From the NCBI GenBank assembly GCA_019314375.1, contig JAFCZJ010000062.1, forward strand, positions 1-43,810: 43,810 nt of DNA, read 5' to 3'. The notes beneath the pieces are model-generated. The model saw nothing but the letters and a program-made list of their open reading frames with translations, was not told the origin of the DNA and made no database searches. Source of the DNA: Deltaproteobacteria bacterium. GTDB taxonomy: Bacteria > Myxococcota > B64-G9. Made by a program: the position numbers and the translations under genes. Positions 1 to 8,659 of the stretch are shown piece by piece; position 1 is the stretch's first letter, and each line of letters starts with the position of its first letter.

Positions 1-2701
1 TGTAAACCGCGTCGTTCCAGGCGGCCGCGTCGTTGAATTGTTGCCACCAGGTAGCGACAGAATCCGTGGCCGGGGTGCCGGCGGGCAGGATGTTGGCGAA
101 CATGCGGCGACGCTGATCGCGAACCCAGACGGCGTCTAAGACGGCGACGTTCAGTTCGCCCTCGTAGATGATGCCGCGGTTGTTCTTGTTGCAGGAACCG
201 ATGCTCATGAACTTGTCGTCGACGATGAACATCTTGGAATGGGTGTCGATGTTGAGGTAGCGCGACTCGGTCTCGTCCCAGCCCCAGGTCACCACCGAAT
301 CGAAGGTCATCAATTGGTAAGTGCTGTAGCGGGTGGGCCCGAATTCGCTCATCAAGGCCTCGTGGGTCCGGTGGGTCCATTCACAGCCCGGATCAAGCCA
401 CTCATCCACCGGCTTGGTGATGATCATCAGCTTCAAGGCGGGCACCTGCCGCATCCGGGCGGCGATGGCATCCGTCAGCAAGGGAATGCGCCAATACTGA
501 TCCTCGATCAGAATGAAGTCCTCGGCCTGCGCCACGGCGTTAAACCAAGTCTCGGCGATGGCGTGTTCCCAGAAGGGCTCCGGCATGGTGGCCGTCACCT
601 GCACCTGCTTGCCGTTGGTCCTTGCGGGGATGTTGCGCTGGACGGAAAAATCCGTGCTGTTTTCGGAAAACGTCACCCCATCGGCTATGGCCTGACTCCA
701 GCGCGTCTGGAAGATGTCCACGGCGTCTTGTGACCCCTCCACACGAATGATGTAATCTCGTCGCGGGCCCAGATCAGAAAACTCATCTTTGTTCATCACG
801 TCTTCTCGCGCGGCCACGGTGGCGTCGTAATTCATGCGCCGGTGATCAAACACGATGTGGTTTTGTGAATCCCAGTCGGTGCTCTTGACGTTCATGCCGC
901 CGACATAGGCGATTTGGTGGTCGATGGTCATAAACTTCTGGTGCCAGGACGCAATCTCGGCCTCGATGTCGAAGAAGGGCCAGTCGGTCAAATCGGCATT
1001 GTAAGGCGCGATGGTCGACTCAATATCGGCCTCGGTGTCGAAGCTGCGAGCGCTGGTCTCGGTATAGCTCGCACGCACCCTGTCCCCGAAAGTGAAAGGG
1101 TCGAGCTCCCAGAGAAACTGCCCATAGGTCGCATTGCCCTGACCCATGAACTCAAAGTCGTCGCCGGCGGTCTCGGCATAGCCCGTCAAGTATTCATCGG
1201 AGGTCATCCAGTCAAAGATGTCGTGATCTCCCCAAAACTCACCCACCAAAATGCGCACGTGAGAGGGGATGCGATCCAGGATGCCCATCATCGTGTTGTC
1301 CCAACGCTCCGACTCGCTCAAATAGGCGTGGGTCGCCCAGGCGCGCACAAGCTCAAAATCCGACATCCACCACCAGGTGGCGATGGTCACCTGCTCGCTG
1401 GAAGCCAAAAGGTCCGCGTAAACCCGCGCCCAGGCCTCTTCGCCGTTCATGAGCAGATCGACACGGTTGCCGCGACGGGCGGCCCGACCCTGGGCCGAAA
1501 ACCACTTGTGGCGCAGACCCGTATAGACCGTATGCACCACCGCCAGGCCGTCACCCATGTCGCGATTCTCGTGACTCATGGACAAACCGTGGCCTGCAGC
1601 CCCCGCACCGGCGACCAAGGAAGCCGCGGCCAGGTCGACGCCACCCGTGAAGTTGACCTCAAAGCTCAAGTCCTCGTGCTCTGGCGCACTGAGGCTGACA
1701 GCATAAGCACCCGCGTCCCGCAGGGGCACCAAAACCACCGGGTAACCAGCTTGGCTGACCGCCGAACCACCAAAGGTGATGCTCAAATTCGCCTCGGTAT
1801 CCGGGATTGGCTGGGCCCAGATGTCCAACACGTAGATCTCCAGCCAGGCATCCGTGCTCTGACAGCAGCCACCCTCGAAGCAGGCCGGATCCGTGTCGTC
1901 GCAGTCGGGTCCATCATCACAGCCCACGCCGTGCAAGTCGCGGTCCAAATCCACGCAGCTCGAACACACATCGTCTTCGTCTGTTGCGTTGTCGCAGTCA
2001 TCGTCGATGTTGTTGCAGATTTCCGTGGCACCCGGATTTACCGCGGCGTCTTCGTCGTCGCAGTCCGCCCCCAAACAGGCTGCGCCCTCGCCGTAACCAT
2101 CGTTGTCGCCGTCGATGCAGTCGGTCGGGCAACAAGTACCGTCCCAGCAACTGGGGTTGCTCTCGTCGCAGTCGGGGCCCTGACAATCATTGCCCACGCC
2201 CCGGCCGTCGCCATCCGGGTCCACGCAGTCATTGGGGCAGCACATGCCCGCGTGACAAGCGGCGTCCGTGTCATCGCAATCCGGTCCGGCACACTCAACG
2301 CCCACGCCGTAGCCGTCTTGATCTCCGTCCACGCATTCTACCGGGTCTTCACAGCAGACACCCTCATGGCAGTCCGGATCGCGATCCCGGCAATCCGGTC
2401 CCAGGCAGCCGCTGCCCACGCCATAGCCGTCATCGTCTTGATCTTCGCAGACAGGACAAACGTCTTCGTCGGTCTGACCGTCGCAGTCATCGTCGACCCC
2501 ATTGCAGCTTTCCATCGCACCCGGGTAAACGGAACCCTCCGTGTCGTCGCAATCGGGACCCAGGCAATCCGCGCCCTCCCCGTAACCGTCTCCGTCCGAA
2601 TCAACGCAATCAATGCTGGAATTGGAATCGCCACAGCCCATACCGACCGAAATCAGCAATATGGCCGAAAACAACAAAATCGAAAATCGTACATTTTTCA
2701 T
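1..2701 (-). CDS. Phospholipase D-family lipoprotein with MopE-like repeats (partial)
   Basis: Partial: 900 codons read without a stop from ATG 2701 to the window edge, so the C-terminus is missing. An AAGGAG ribosome site precedes the ATG. The N-terminus is a lipoprotein signal (hydrophobic stretch ending VGMGC). Residues about 30-260 hold six Cys/Asp-rich repeats of the DGDGYG...C.GPDCDDT type, the MopE-like metal-binding motif (PF11617) common on myxobacterial surface proteins. A short Ig-like segment follows, then a phospholipase D fold with two HKD motifs: HQKFMTID beginning at residue 587 followed by GGMN, and HSKMFIVD beginning at residue 821 followed by GSCN. Both catalytic His/Lys/Asp sets are intact, so an active phosphodiesterase or phospholipase on the cell surface is likely. 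The substrate is unknown. It is transcribed divergently from the kinase at 2978. Confidence 0.88.
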   Translation of the reverse strand, partial: MKNVRFSILLFSAILLISVGMGCGDSNSSIDCVDSDGDGYGEGADCLGPDCDDTEGSVYPGAMESCNGVDDDCDGQTDEDVCPVCEDQDDDGYGVGSGCLGPDCRDRDPDCHEGVCCEDPVECVDGDQDGYGVGVECAGPDCDDTDAACHAGMCCPNDCVDPDGDGRGVGNDCQGPDCDESNPSCWDGTCCPTDCIDGDNDGYGEGAACLGADCDDEDAAVNPGATEICNNIDDDCDNATDEDDVCSSCVDLDRDLHGVGCDDGPDCDDTDPACFEGGCCQSTDAWLEIYVLDIWAQPIPDTEANLSITFGGSAVSQAGYPVVLVPLRDAGAYAVSLSAPEHEDLSFEVNFTGGVDLAAASLVAGAGAAGHGLSMSHENRDMGDGLAVVHTVYTGLRHKWFSAQGRAARRGNRVDLLMNGEEAWARVYADLLASSEQVTIATWWWMSDFELVRAWATHAYLSESERWDNTMMGILDRIPSHVRILVGEFWGDHDIFDWMTSDEYLTGYAETAGDDFEFMGQGNATYGQFLWELDPFTFGDRVRASYTETSARSFDTEADIESTIAPYNADLTDWPFFDIEAEIASWHQKFMTIDHQIAYVGGMNVKSTDWDSQNHIVFDHRRMNYDATVAAREDVMNKDEFSDLGPRRDYIIRVEGSQDAVDIFQTRWSQAIADGVTFSENSTDFSVQRNIPARTNGKQVQVTATMPEPFWEHAIAETWFNAVAQAEDFILIEDQYWRIPLLTDAIAARMRQVPALKLMIITKPVDEWLDPGCEWTHRTHEALMSEFGPTRYSTYQLMTFDSVVTWGWDETESRYLNIDTHSKMFIVDDKFMSIGSCNKNNRGIIYEGELNVAVLDAVWVRDQRRRMFANILPAGTPATDSVATWWQQFNDAAAWNDAVY

Positions 2702-2739
2702 AAAATCAATCTCCTTGGGGCATGATCACCAAAAGGGCG

Positions 2740-2779
2740 AACACTGCGCTAGAGGCGCAGCATAAGAGGCAAAACTAAC
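2740..2779. repeat. Degenerate copy of the palindromic repeat (copy A)
   Basis: The segment ACACTGCGCTAGAGGCGCAG, followed by CATAAGAGGC and an ACTAAC end, has the same order as the repeats at 16106, 28856 and 28905: ACACTGCG arm, short loop, CGCAGCATAA arm, ACTAAC. CTGCGC-TAGAG-GCGCAG is a perfect 6-bp hairpin. The GTGGCA core is degraded, so this is a diverged copy. Confidence 0.5.
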
Positions 2780-2822
2780 CCCTTTTCCCCATCGCCGCAA
2801 GGTACGAATCTTGCTTTGGCTT

Positions 2823-2846
2823 TTGAAGGAGCTCTTGAAGGAGCTT
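2823..2846. repeat. 12-bp tandem direct repeat
   Basis: TTGAAGGAGCT occurs twice with a 12-base period (2823 and 2835) in the divergent region between the lipoprotein and the kinase. It could be a pair of regulator half-sites or simple sequence. No function can be assigned. Confidence 0.4.
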
Positions 2847-2883
2847 GTCATAAGAGCCCAGGAGGCCTTTTCTTTCAAAACAG

Positions 2884-2921
2884 GTGTAGAAAAGTGAACA
2901 ACATTGCAGAAAATTCTACAC
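2884..2921. promoter_or_regulatory. Inverted repeat upstream of the histidine kinase
   Basis: GTGTAGAA (2884-2891) and TTCTACAC (2914-2921) are exact reverse complements separated by 22 bases, 57 bases upstream of the kinase start. It is a candidate operator or activator site. The binding protein is unknown. Confidence 0.4.
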
Positions 2922-2977
2922 ATCTCGTTTCGAATGGCCGAGATCCGACTTATATTGACCCAAAGGAGGACGAAGAC

Positions 2978-4048
2978 ATGAGGCAAGGCAAATGGAGATG
3001 GGCCCACGTGATTGGGGTGCTTTTCAGCCTTACCGCCATCACCTTGGCCCACCACCTGACCGACCCCGAGGCCGTGGTCTCCCATAACGTCTTCCGGCGA
3101 CTGTATTACCTGCCGGTGGTTTGGGGCGTGGTGGTCTTCGGCTGGCGGGGCGGCCTGTCGGCCGCGGCCTTGGCCACCGCCTCTTATGTGCCTCATGCCT
3201 TCTTCATGCACCATCATCTGGACCCGGCACCTTTCATCGACAAGGCGATGGAAATCGCCTTGTTCTTTGCCGTTGGCGGCTTAGGCGGCCTGCTGATGGA
3301 CCGAGAACGCGCATCCCGTGCCCGAGCCACCGAGCGGCGTCTGGCCCAACTTGCAGCCGAAACCCGGGCCAATCGCTTAGACGCCCTGGTTCATCTGAGC
3401 CGGGGCCTAGCCCACGAGATACGCAACCCCCTGGGCGGCATTCAGGGCGCCATCGAGATCATCAGCGACGAGGTGGCCAAAGACAGCCCTCGCCAGGACA
3501 TGGTCGAGGTGGCATTGGGCGAAACCGCCCGACTGAGCAAGGTGCTCGACGACTTTTTGCGTTTCGCAAGGCCCGGTCGCCCGGAAATCCAGAACTTCCA
3601 TAGCGCCGAGACCAGTCAACACCTGGGCAAACTCCTGAAGGGAGAAGCCAGCTCCTTAGGCTTGGAACTCCAAATCGAAGATCCCGGCACCTGGATTTTT
3701 GCCGATCCCGACCAGATAAACCAGGTGCTCATCAACCTGTTACGCAACGCCATGCAATCTTGCCCTCGGGGGGGCCGGGTGGCATTGCGAATCGCCCCAA
3801 AAAATGAACATGTGGAATTCATCGTGGCTGACCAGGGGGCCGGGATCCCAGAAGAAATCAAGCAAGCCATCTACGATCCCTACTTCACCACCCGGGAAGA
3901 AGGCACAGGCTTAGGCCTGCCCATCTCGGCCATGCTCATCGCCCAGAATAAAGGACAGCTCAATCATCGCCCCGCCCGCCCGAGCCCGGGCACCGAGTTC
4001 TTTTTCTCCCTGCCCGCGGGCCGGCCCAAAGGAGGGCAGTCGTCATGA
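2978..4048 (+). CDS. NtrB-like sensor histidine kinase
   Basis: 356 aa. ATG 2978 is chosen because AAAGGAGGA lies 8 bases upstream. The frame is open further upstream, but without a ribosome site. The N-terminus has about four membrane segments (residues 10-110) and only short loops, so no large periplasmic sensor domain. A HisKA domain follows with phospho-acceptor His146 in AHEIRNPLGG, then a HATPase with an N-box (NLLRNAMQS), DQGAGIP and GTGLGLP. This layout resembles kinases that pair with sigma-54 activators. It overlaps the response regulator by ATGA (4045-4048), so the two are translationally coupled partners. The signal is unknown, but the adjacent metal-efflux operon suggests Cu/Ag or envelope stress. 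Confidence 0.9.
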   Translation: MRQGKWRWAHVIGVLFSLTAITLAHHLTDPEAVVSHNVFRRLYYLPVVWGVVVFGWRGGLSAAALATASYVPHAFFMHHHLDPAPFIDKAMEIALFFAVGGLGGLLMDRERASRARATERRLAQLAAETRANRLDALVHLSRGLAHEIRNPLGGIQGAIEIISDEVAKDSPRQDMVEVALGETARLSKVLDDFLRFARPGRPEIQNFHSAETSQHLGKLLKGEASSLGLELQIEDPGTWIFADPDQINQVLINLLRNAMQSCPRGGRVALRIAPKNEHVEFIVADQGAGIPEEIKQAIYDPYFTTREEGTGLGLPISAMLIAQNKGQLNHRPARPSPGTEFFFSLPAGRPKGGQSS

Positions 4049-5505
4049 GCGAGGATATTTGCAAACACAAGGACTGGACACCGCGCATCCTGGTGGTTGA
4101 AGACGACACCAGCATGGCCAAGGTCATCCGCTACAACCTGGAAGAAGAAGGCTGTCAGGTGGACTGGGTAGCCCGGGGAGATGAGGCCATCAAGCGCCTG
4201 CCCGCCGATAGCCCCGAGGCACCCTATGATCTGGTGCTGAGCGACGTAAAACTGCCCGGTGCCGACGGCATGGCCGTTCTGGCGGCGGCCCGTCGCTGTC
4301 ACCGAGACCTGCGGGTCGTCTTGGTCACCGCCTTTGGTTCGGTGGAACAGGCCATCGACGCCCTGGAGGAAGGGGCCTCCGACTACATCTCCAAACCCTT
4401 CAAGCGCAAGGAGTTCAAGGCCCGAGTGGCCCGAGCCCTCGAGCAGGTCTCTTTGAGCCGGGAAAACCAAGCCTTGCGAGAGCGCATCTCGGCCGGAGGA
4501 CAAAAGGCGCTTCTGACCGCCTCGCCACGCATGCAGGAGATTATCCAGGTGGTCGAACGGGTGGCCCCCAGCGACGCCACCGTACTCATCAGCGGTGAAT
4601 CGGGCACGGGCAAGGAACTGGTGGCCCGCCTGCTCCACGATCGGTCCAACCGGGCCGATGGACCATTTATCCCCGTCAACTGCGCCGCCCTGCCCCGCGA
4701 TCTCTTGGAAAGCGAACTTTTCGGCCATGAAGCAGGTGCCTTCACCGGCGCGGGAAAAACCCGGCCGGGCCGCTTCGAGCAAGCCCACGAAGGAAGCCTC
4801 TTTCTGGACGAAATCGGGGAGTTGCCCCTGGAACTGCAGGCCAAAATCTTGCGGGTGCTGGACGAGGGCATCATCGATCGGCTCGGCGGCCGAAGCCGAG
4901 TGCCGGTGAACGTACGCGTGGTGGCCGCCACCAACCGGGACATGGAAGAAGATGTACGCGCGGGTCGATTCCGCTCGGATCTCTTTCATCGGCTGCAGGT
5001 GGTCCCCATTGAACTGCCCCCTCTGCGGCGACGCCCTGAAGACATCGAATTGCTGGCGCGGCATTTCGTGGCCGAGGCTGCCGGAGACCAAAAGCCCCCC
5101 AGCTTGGCCCCGGCTCTCCTGGATGAACTGAGATCCAGGCCCTGGCCCGGTAATGTCCGGGAGTTGAAAAATCTGATGACTCGCATGGTGCTGTTGCGCC
5201 GCTCCGACACCCTGGACCTGGCGGACCTGGCCCCGCCGGGTACAGGCCACAGAGACCACGCAACGATGAGTGCCGAGGCCCCCAAAGACCCGATCCTGGC
5301 CAATCCGGAACCGTCGCAGTTGCAACCCGGTTCGCTCATTTTGCCGCCGCTGGGATTCTCCCTGCCTGGATTGGAAGAAGAGATCATCAACAAAGCCCTG
5401 GCCAAACACCGAGACAACCAGTCGGCCACGGCCCGTTATCTGGGCATCCCGCGACACGTGCTGCTCTACCGACTGGAAAAATACGCCAAGGGCAAAGACC
5501 TGTAG
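4045..5505 (+). CDS. Sigma-54-dependent response regulator
   Basis: 486 aa, with three domains in order. The receiver domain (residues 12-130) carries phospho-acceptor Asp67 (SDVKLP). The AAA+ domain (about 155-385) has Walker A GESGTGKE, GAFTGA at 231-236 (the loop that contacts sigma-54) and Walker B LFLDEIGE. A Fis-type helix-turn-helix closes the protein (about residues 445-482). All elements needed to activate sigma-54 RNA polymerase are intact. The partner kinase is directly upstream, and the only good sigma-54 promoter I found in the window is 62 bases downstream of the stop. The regulator therefore most likely switches on the cusCBA-type operon. Confidence 0.93.
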   Translation: MSEDICKHKDWTPRILVVEDDTSMAKVIRYNLEEEGCQVDWVARGDEAIKRLPADSPEAPYDLVLSDVKLPGADGMAVLAAARRCHRDLRVVLVTAFGSVEQAIDALEEGASDYISKPFKRKEFKARVARALEQVSLSRENQALRERISAGGQKALLTASPRMQEIIQVVERVAPSDATVLISGESGTGKELVARLLHDRSNRADGPFIPVNCAALPRDLLESELFGHEAGAFTGAGKTRPGRFEQAHEGSLFLDEIGELPLELQAKILRVLDEGIIDRLGGRSRVPVNVRVVAATNRDMEEDVRAGRFRSDLFHRLQVVPIELPPLRRRPEDIELLARHFVAEAAGDQKPPSLAPALLDELRSRPWPGNVRELKNLMTRMVLLRRSDTLDLADLAPPGTGHRDHATMSAEAPKDPILANPEPSQLQPGSLILPPLGFSLPGLEEEIINKALAKHRDNQSATARYLGIPRHVLLYRLEKYAKGKDL

Positions 5506-5566
5506 AATACTCCCCACCCCGCCCCAGAAGAAACAAAACACCAATAGAATCACCCCATTAAGCAAT

Positions 5567-5581
5567 TGGCACGAGCCTTGC
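5567..5581 (+). promoter_or_regulatory. Sigma-54 (-24/-12) promoter of the efflux operon
   Basis: TGGCACGAGCCTTGC matches the sigma-54 consensus TGGCAC-N5-TTGC exactly. The predicted start is near 5593, giving a leader of only about 14 bases that still holds GCAGGAG before ATG 5607. The gene immediately upstream encodes a GAFTGA-containing sigma-54 activator. Confidence 0.88.
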
Positions 5582-5606
5582 GATTCCTCGAAGGCAGGAG
5601 AACGCC

Positions 5607-6881
5607 ATGCATCGTTTGACCTGTATTTTGCTTCTGTTGGGATTTTTGACCCCTGCCGCCGCCGCGGTCGATTCACCCGCCGCGGTCTTGACTGAAATCG
5701 AGACGCGCAATCCACGGCTCAAAGCCCAGCGAGCCCAAGTGCGAGCCTTGGGCCACGCCCAGGGTCCGGCGGGGGCCTTACCGGATCCGGAGTTCATGGT
5801 CGGCCTGTCCAACCTGCCCCTGTCCAAAGACAGCACACCTCTGACCGGCCTGCAGTTCGAGCTCAGACAACGCTTCCCCTGGTTCGGCACCCTGGGTGCC
5901 CGAGAGCGACTGGCCGGAGCCGAACAAGAGATCCAACGCGCCGAGTTAAGGCGCCTGCGCCAGGCCCTCATCACCAAAGCCCAGGTCCTGCTCTGGCGCA
6001 TGACCGGTTTAGCGCAACAAGCAGGACTGGAACGCGAACGGCTGGCCTTGTTGGAGCAGTTGGCTCACGCGGTTGAAGCGGTCTACATCAACGGCCAAGG
6101 GCGCGGTGCCGATTTGTTAAGACCGCAAATCGAGAGTCACCGAAGCCGTGAAAGGCTGCTGGGGCTTGCCGAGCAGGAAGCCTCCCTGCGGGCTCGCCTC
6201 AATGCACTCAGGGATCGGCCCAGCCATCACCCCTTCGATTTGCCGCGACTACCCAAAGCCCCCGAACAAGACATCGTTCTCGGCCCCAAAGACACAGCCC
6301 TGCTGCAAGCCCGTGCCCAGGCCGCAAACCCCGGTCTTCAGAAAGCCGACGAAAACCTACAATCCCGGAGACAGGCACTCTTGCTTGTACGAAAACAAAA
6401 ATACCCCAACTTCAGCCTGGGCCTGCAATACCGCCTTCGCTGGGTAGAGACCATGGATGCGGTGGCCGGCGCTGACTTCGTTGGCTTGAACCTGGGGGTG
6501 AGCCTGCCTCTGTGGTCAGGCCGCAAGCAACAGGAAAGCGAACACATGGCGGCGGCTCGCATCGAGGCCAGCCGCCATGGTCGCGAAGGCGTACGCCTGG
6601 AACTCGACCAGGCCGTCGCGCGCAGCTTGCTGAAAATCAAGCGTCATCGTGACCAGACGCGCCTGCTCACCGAGCACACGCTGCCCGACGCCCATCGTGC
6701 TTTTGATGCCGCCCTTTCGGACTATCAGGCGGGCCTCAGCGATCTGCCCGCGGTGCTTGAACAACTCAAGCTCACCATCCAGATCAAAACAGATGTGCTG
6801 AACCAACGAATCGCATTGCTGCAAGAAAAATCAATCCTGGAGGGTCTCGTGGGCCTCAGCGACAAGGAGAGATCATCATGA
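5607..6881 (+). CDS. cusC: TolC/CusC-family outer membrane efflux protein
   Basis: 424 aa. A cleavable signal peptide (hydrophobic run to about TPAAAA) is followed by the two-fold repeated, Leu/Ala/Gln-rich helical pattern of OEP proteins; FELRQRFPWFGTLG is typical of the heavy-metal CusC/CzcC branch. It would form the outer membrane channel of the tripartite pump. It is first in the operon, 26 bases after the sigma-54 promoter, and overlaps the next gene by ATGA (6878-6881). Family assignment is firm; the cusC symbol rests on the copper signature of the inner-membrane partner. Confidence 0.85.
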   Translation: MHRLTCILLLLGFLTPAAAAVDSPAAVLTEIETRNPRLKAQRAQVRALGHAQGPAGALPDPEFMVGLSNLPLSKDSTPLTGLQFELRQRFPWFGTLGARERLAGAEQEIQRAELRRLRQALITKAQVLLWRMTGLAQQAGLERERLALLEQLAHAVEAVYINGQGRGADLLRPQIESHRSRERLLGLAEQEASLRARLNALRDRPSHHPFDLPRLPKAPEQDIVLGPKDTALLQARAQAANPGLQKADENLQSRRQALLLVRKQKYPNFSLGLQYRLRWVETMDAVAGADFVGLNLGVSLPLWSGRKQQESEHMAAARIEASRHGREGVRLELDQAVARSLLKIKRHRDQTRLLTEHTLPDAHRAFDAALSDYQAGLSDLPAVLEQLKLTIQIKTDVLNQRIALLQEKSILEGLVGLSDKERSS

Positions 6882-8659
6882 AACCTAGCCGCCTGATATC
6901 ATTTGCCCTGATCATCGCCCTTTCGAGCTTCGTGCTTGGTCTTCGCCTGGCCGGATCAAGCCAGCAAAGCCCCGAGCCGGCCCATCAAACCCACGAGCAG
7001 GAGCCACAGTCTGAACAGATCTGGACCTGCTCCATGCATCCGCAGATCCGCTTGCCCAAGGCGGGCAAATGCCCCATTTGCCACATGGACCTGGTGCCCG
7101 CCGCCGCTGCCGATGAAGGCGATGAAAGCCCGACGGAGGGCAGCCTGAAACTAAGCCCCCGGGCCAAGGCCTTGGCTCGGGTCGAAAGCCGACCGGCCCA
7201 AATGGGTCGAGCCGTTCGAAGCTTGCGCCTCTATGGACAAGTGGCCGTGGACGATTCCCGACAGGCCAGAATCGCCGCATGGGTCGATGGCCGCATCGAG
7301 CGAGTCTACGTGGATCAGGCCGGCGTGCCGGTCAGACGCGGCCAGCCCCTGCTCAAACTTTACAGCCCCCAACTCCTGGCAAGCCAAGAAGAACTGCTCG
7401 GCAGCAAAAAAGCAGCCGCGGCTTACGCCCCGTCGGACAAGGGCCCCATGGCCCGCGCGGCCCGGCGCATGTTCGAAGCCAGCCGAAAACGGCTCAGGCT
7501 TTGGGGCATGAGTGAGATCCAGCTCGACGGCCTTCTGAAAAGCGGTCAGGCCGAGGACTTGGTCACCATCCGATCCCCAATGAGCGGCGTGGTGCTGGAA
7601 CGCCATGGCTTGCCGGGTGCCTACGTCAAGACAGGACAGGTGCTCTACAACATCGCCGATCTGAGCCGGGTCTGGGTCTGGATCGAAGCCTACGAAGAGG
7701 ACCTGCCCTGGATCCAGCTAGGCCAGAAGGTGCGAATTTTGACCCCGGCCCTGCCGGGACGCGAAATTGAGGGCGCAATCGCACTGCTGGACCCCGTGAT
7801 GAACGCCCCCAGTCGAGTGCTGCGGCTGCGGGTCGAGTTGGACAATCGGGACTTCGCCCTGAGACCCGGCATGCAGGTCACTGGCCTCTTGCTAGCCGAG
7901 TTACCTGAAGCGCAAGTGCTGGTTCCCGACAGCGCTGTCCTTTCCACCGGCAAGCGACACATTGTTTATGTGGAGCAGGAGGGTGCTTATCGACTGAGGC
8001 ACGTGCAGCCCGGCCCCTTAGCCGACGGACAGCGGGTCATCCTCTCCGGCCTCAAACCCGGGGAACAGGTGGTCACCGAGGGCATTTTCCAAATCGACGC
8101 GGCCATGCAGATCCGCGCCTGGCCCAGCCTGATGAGCCCCCAGGCCGAAGCAGAAGAAGAAGCGCCCGAATCTTTCAGAAAAAACTTCAAACCCGCCCTT
8201 GTCGCTTATCTGGATCTGCAACAAGCCCTGGCCGACGACGATGCCCAAGCATCAAGTCAAGCCGCCAAACAAATGGACCCCAGCCTGGCAAAGCTCCAAT
8301 CCGCAGAGCAGGAAAAAATCGGGGCGGAACTTGCCAAGATGAAGCAAGCGGCGAAAACAATCGCGGGGACACGAGCCCTAGAGTTCCAACGACGGGCTTT
8401 TCAAACCCTGAGCGACGGTTGGCTCAAAATCCTGCGCCACCACGGCGGTCCCGCCAAGTTATCGCTTTTCGAACACCATTGCCCCATGGCCTTCAATAAC
8501 CAGGGTGCCTGGTGGCTGGACGACAGCCTCAAAGTAACCAATCCCTATTTCGGCGAGAGCATGTTGCGCTGCGCCGACGTATCCCGGCCCCTGGGTTCCA
8601 GGCCATCCCCTCCATCAAAAGCGCAGCAGGGCCACCAACATCATGGGAGTCCATCGTGA
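6878..8659 (+). CDS. cusB: CusB-like periplasmic adaptor with HMBD and DUF3347 domains
   Basis: 593 aa membrane fusion protein. An N-terminal signal/anchor (residues 5-25) precedes a heavy-metal-binding domain with TCSMHP (Cys51, Met53, His54) and CPICHMDL (Cys65, Cys68, Met70). The lipoyl/beta-barrel adaptor core lies at about 95-410. A C-terminal DUF3347-type domain (about 430-580) has HHCPMAF, WW and NPYFGESMLRC. Cys/Met/His-rich ends fit periplasmic Cu(I)/Ag(I) capture and delivery to the pump. The longer layout, with a metal-binding module at each end, is one I associate with CusB homologs outside the Enterobacteria. It overlaps cusC and cusA by 4 bases. Confidence 0.9.
   Translation: MKPSRLISFALIIALSSFVLGLRLAGSSQQSPEPAHQTHEQEPQSEQIWTCSMHPQIRLPKAGKCPICHMDLVPAAAADEGDESPTEGSLKLSPRAKALARVESRPAQMGRAVRSLRLYGQVAVDDSRQARIAAWVDGRIERVYVDQAGVPVRRGQPLLKLYSPQLLASQEELLGSKKAAAAYAPSDKGPMARAARRMFEASRKRLRLWGMSEIQLDGLLKSGQAEDLVTIRSPMSGVVLERHGLPGAYVKTGQVLYNIADLSRVWVWIEAYEEDLPWIQLGQKVRILTPALPGREIEGAIALLDPVMNAPSRVLRLRVELDNRDFALRPGMQVTGLLLAELPEAQVLVPDSAVLSTGKRHIVYVEQEGAYRLRHVQPGPLADGQRVILSGLKPGEQVVTEGIFQIDAAMQIRAWPSLMSPQAEAEEEAPESFRKNFKPALVAYLDLQQALADDDAQASSQAAKQMDPSLAKLQSAEQEKIGAELAKMKQAAKTIAGTRALEFQRRAFQTLSDGWLKILRHHGGPAKLSLFEHHCPMAFNNQGAWWLDDSLKVTNPYFGESMLRCADVSRPLGSRPSPPSKAQQGHQHHGSPS

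Noticed and set aside
914..2725. Long open plus-strand frame (603 codons) across the lipoprotein region
   Set aside because: It is antisense to the MopE-repeat/HKD gene, shows no motif and has shadow-like composition; the minus strand carries a signal peptide, repeats and catalytic motifs.
2726..3217. 163-codon minus-strand frame
   Set aside because: Covers the divergent promoter region and the kinase N-terminus; no ribosome site or motif.
3964..5715. 583-codon minus-strand frame
   Set aside because: Antisense to the sigma-54 regulator, whose domains are complete; no recognisable domain on the minus strand.
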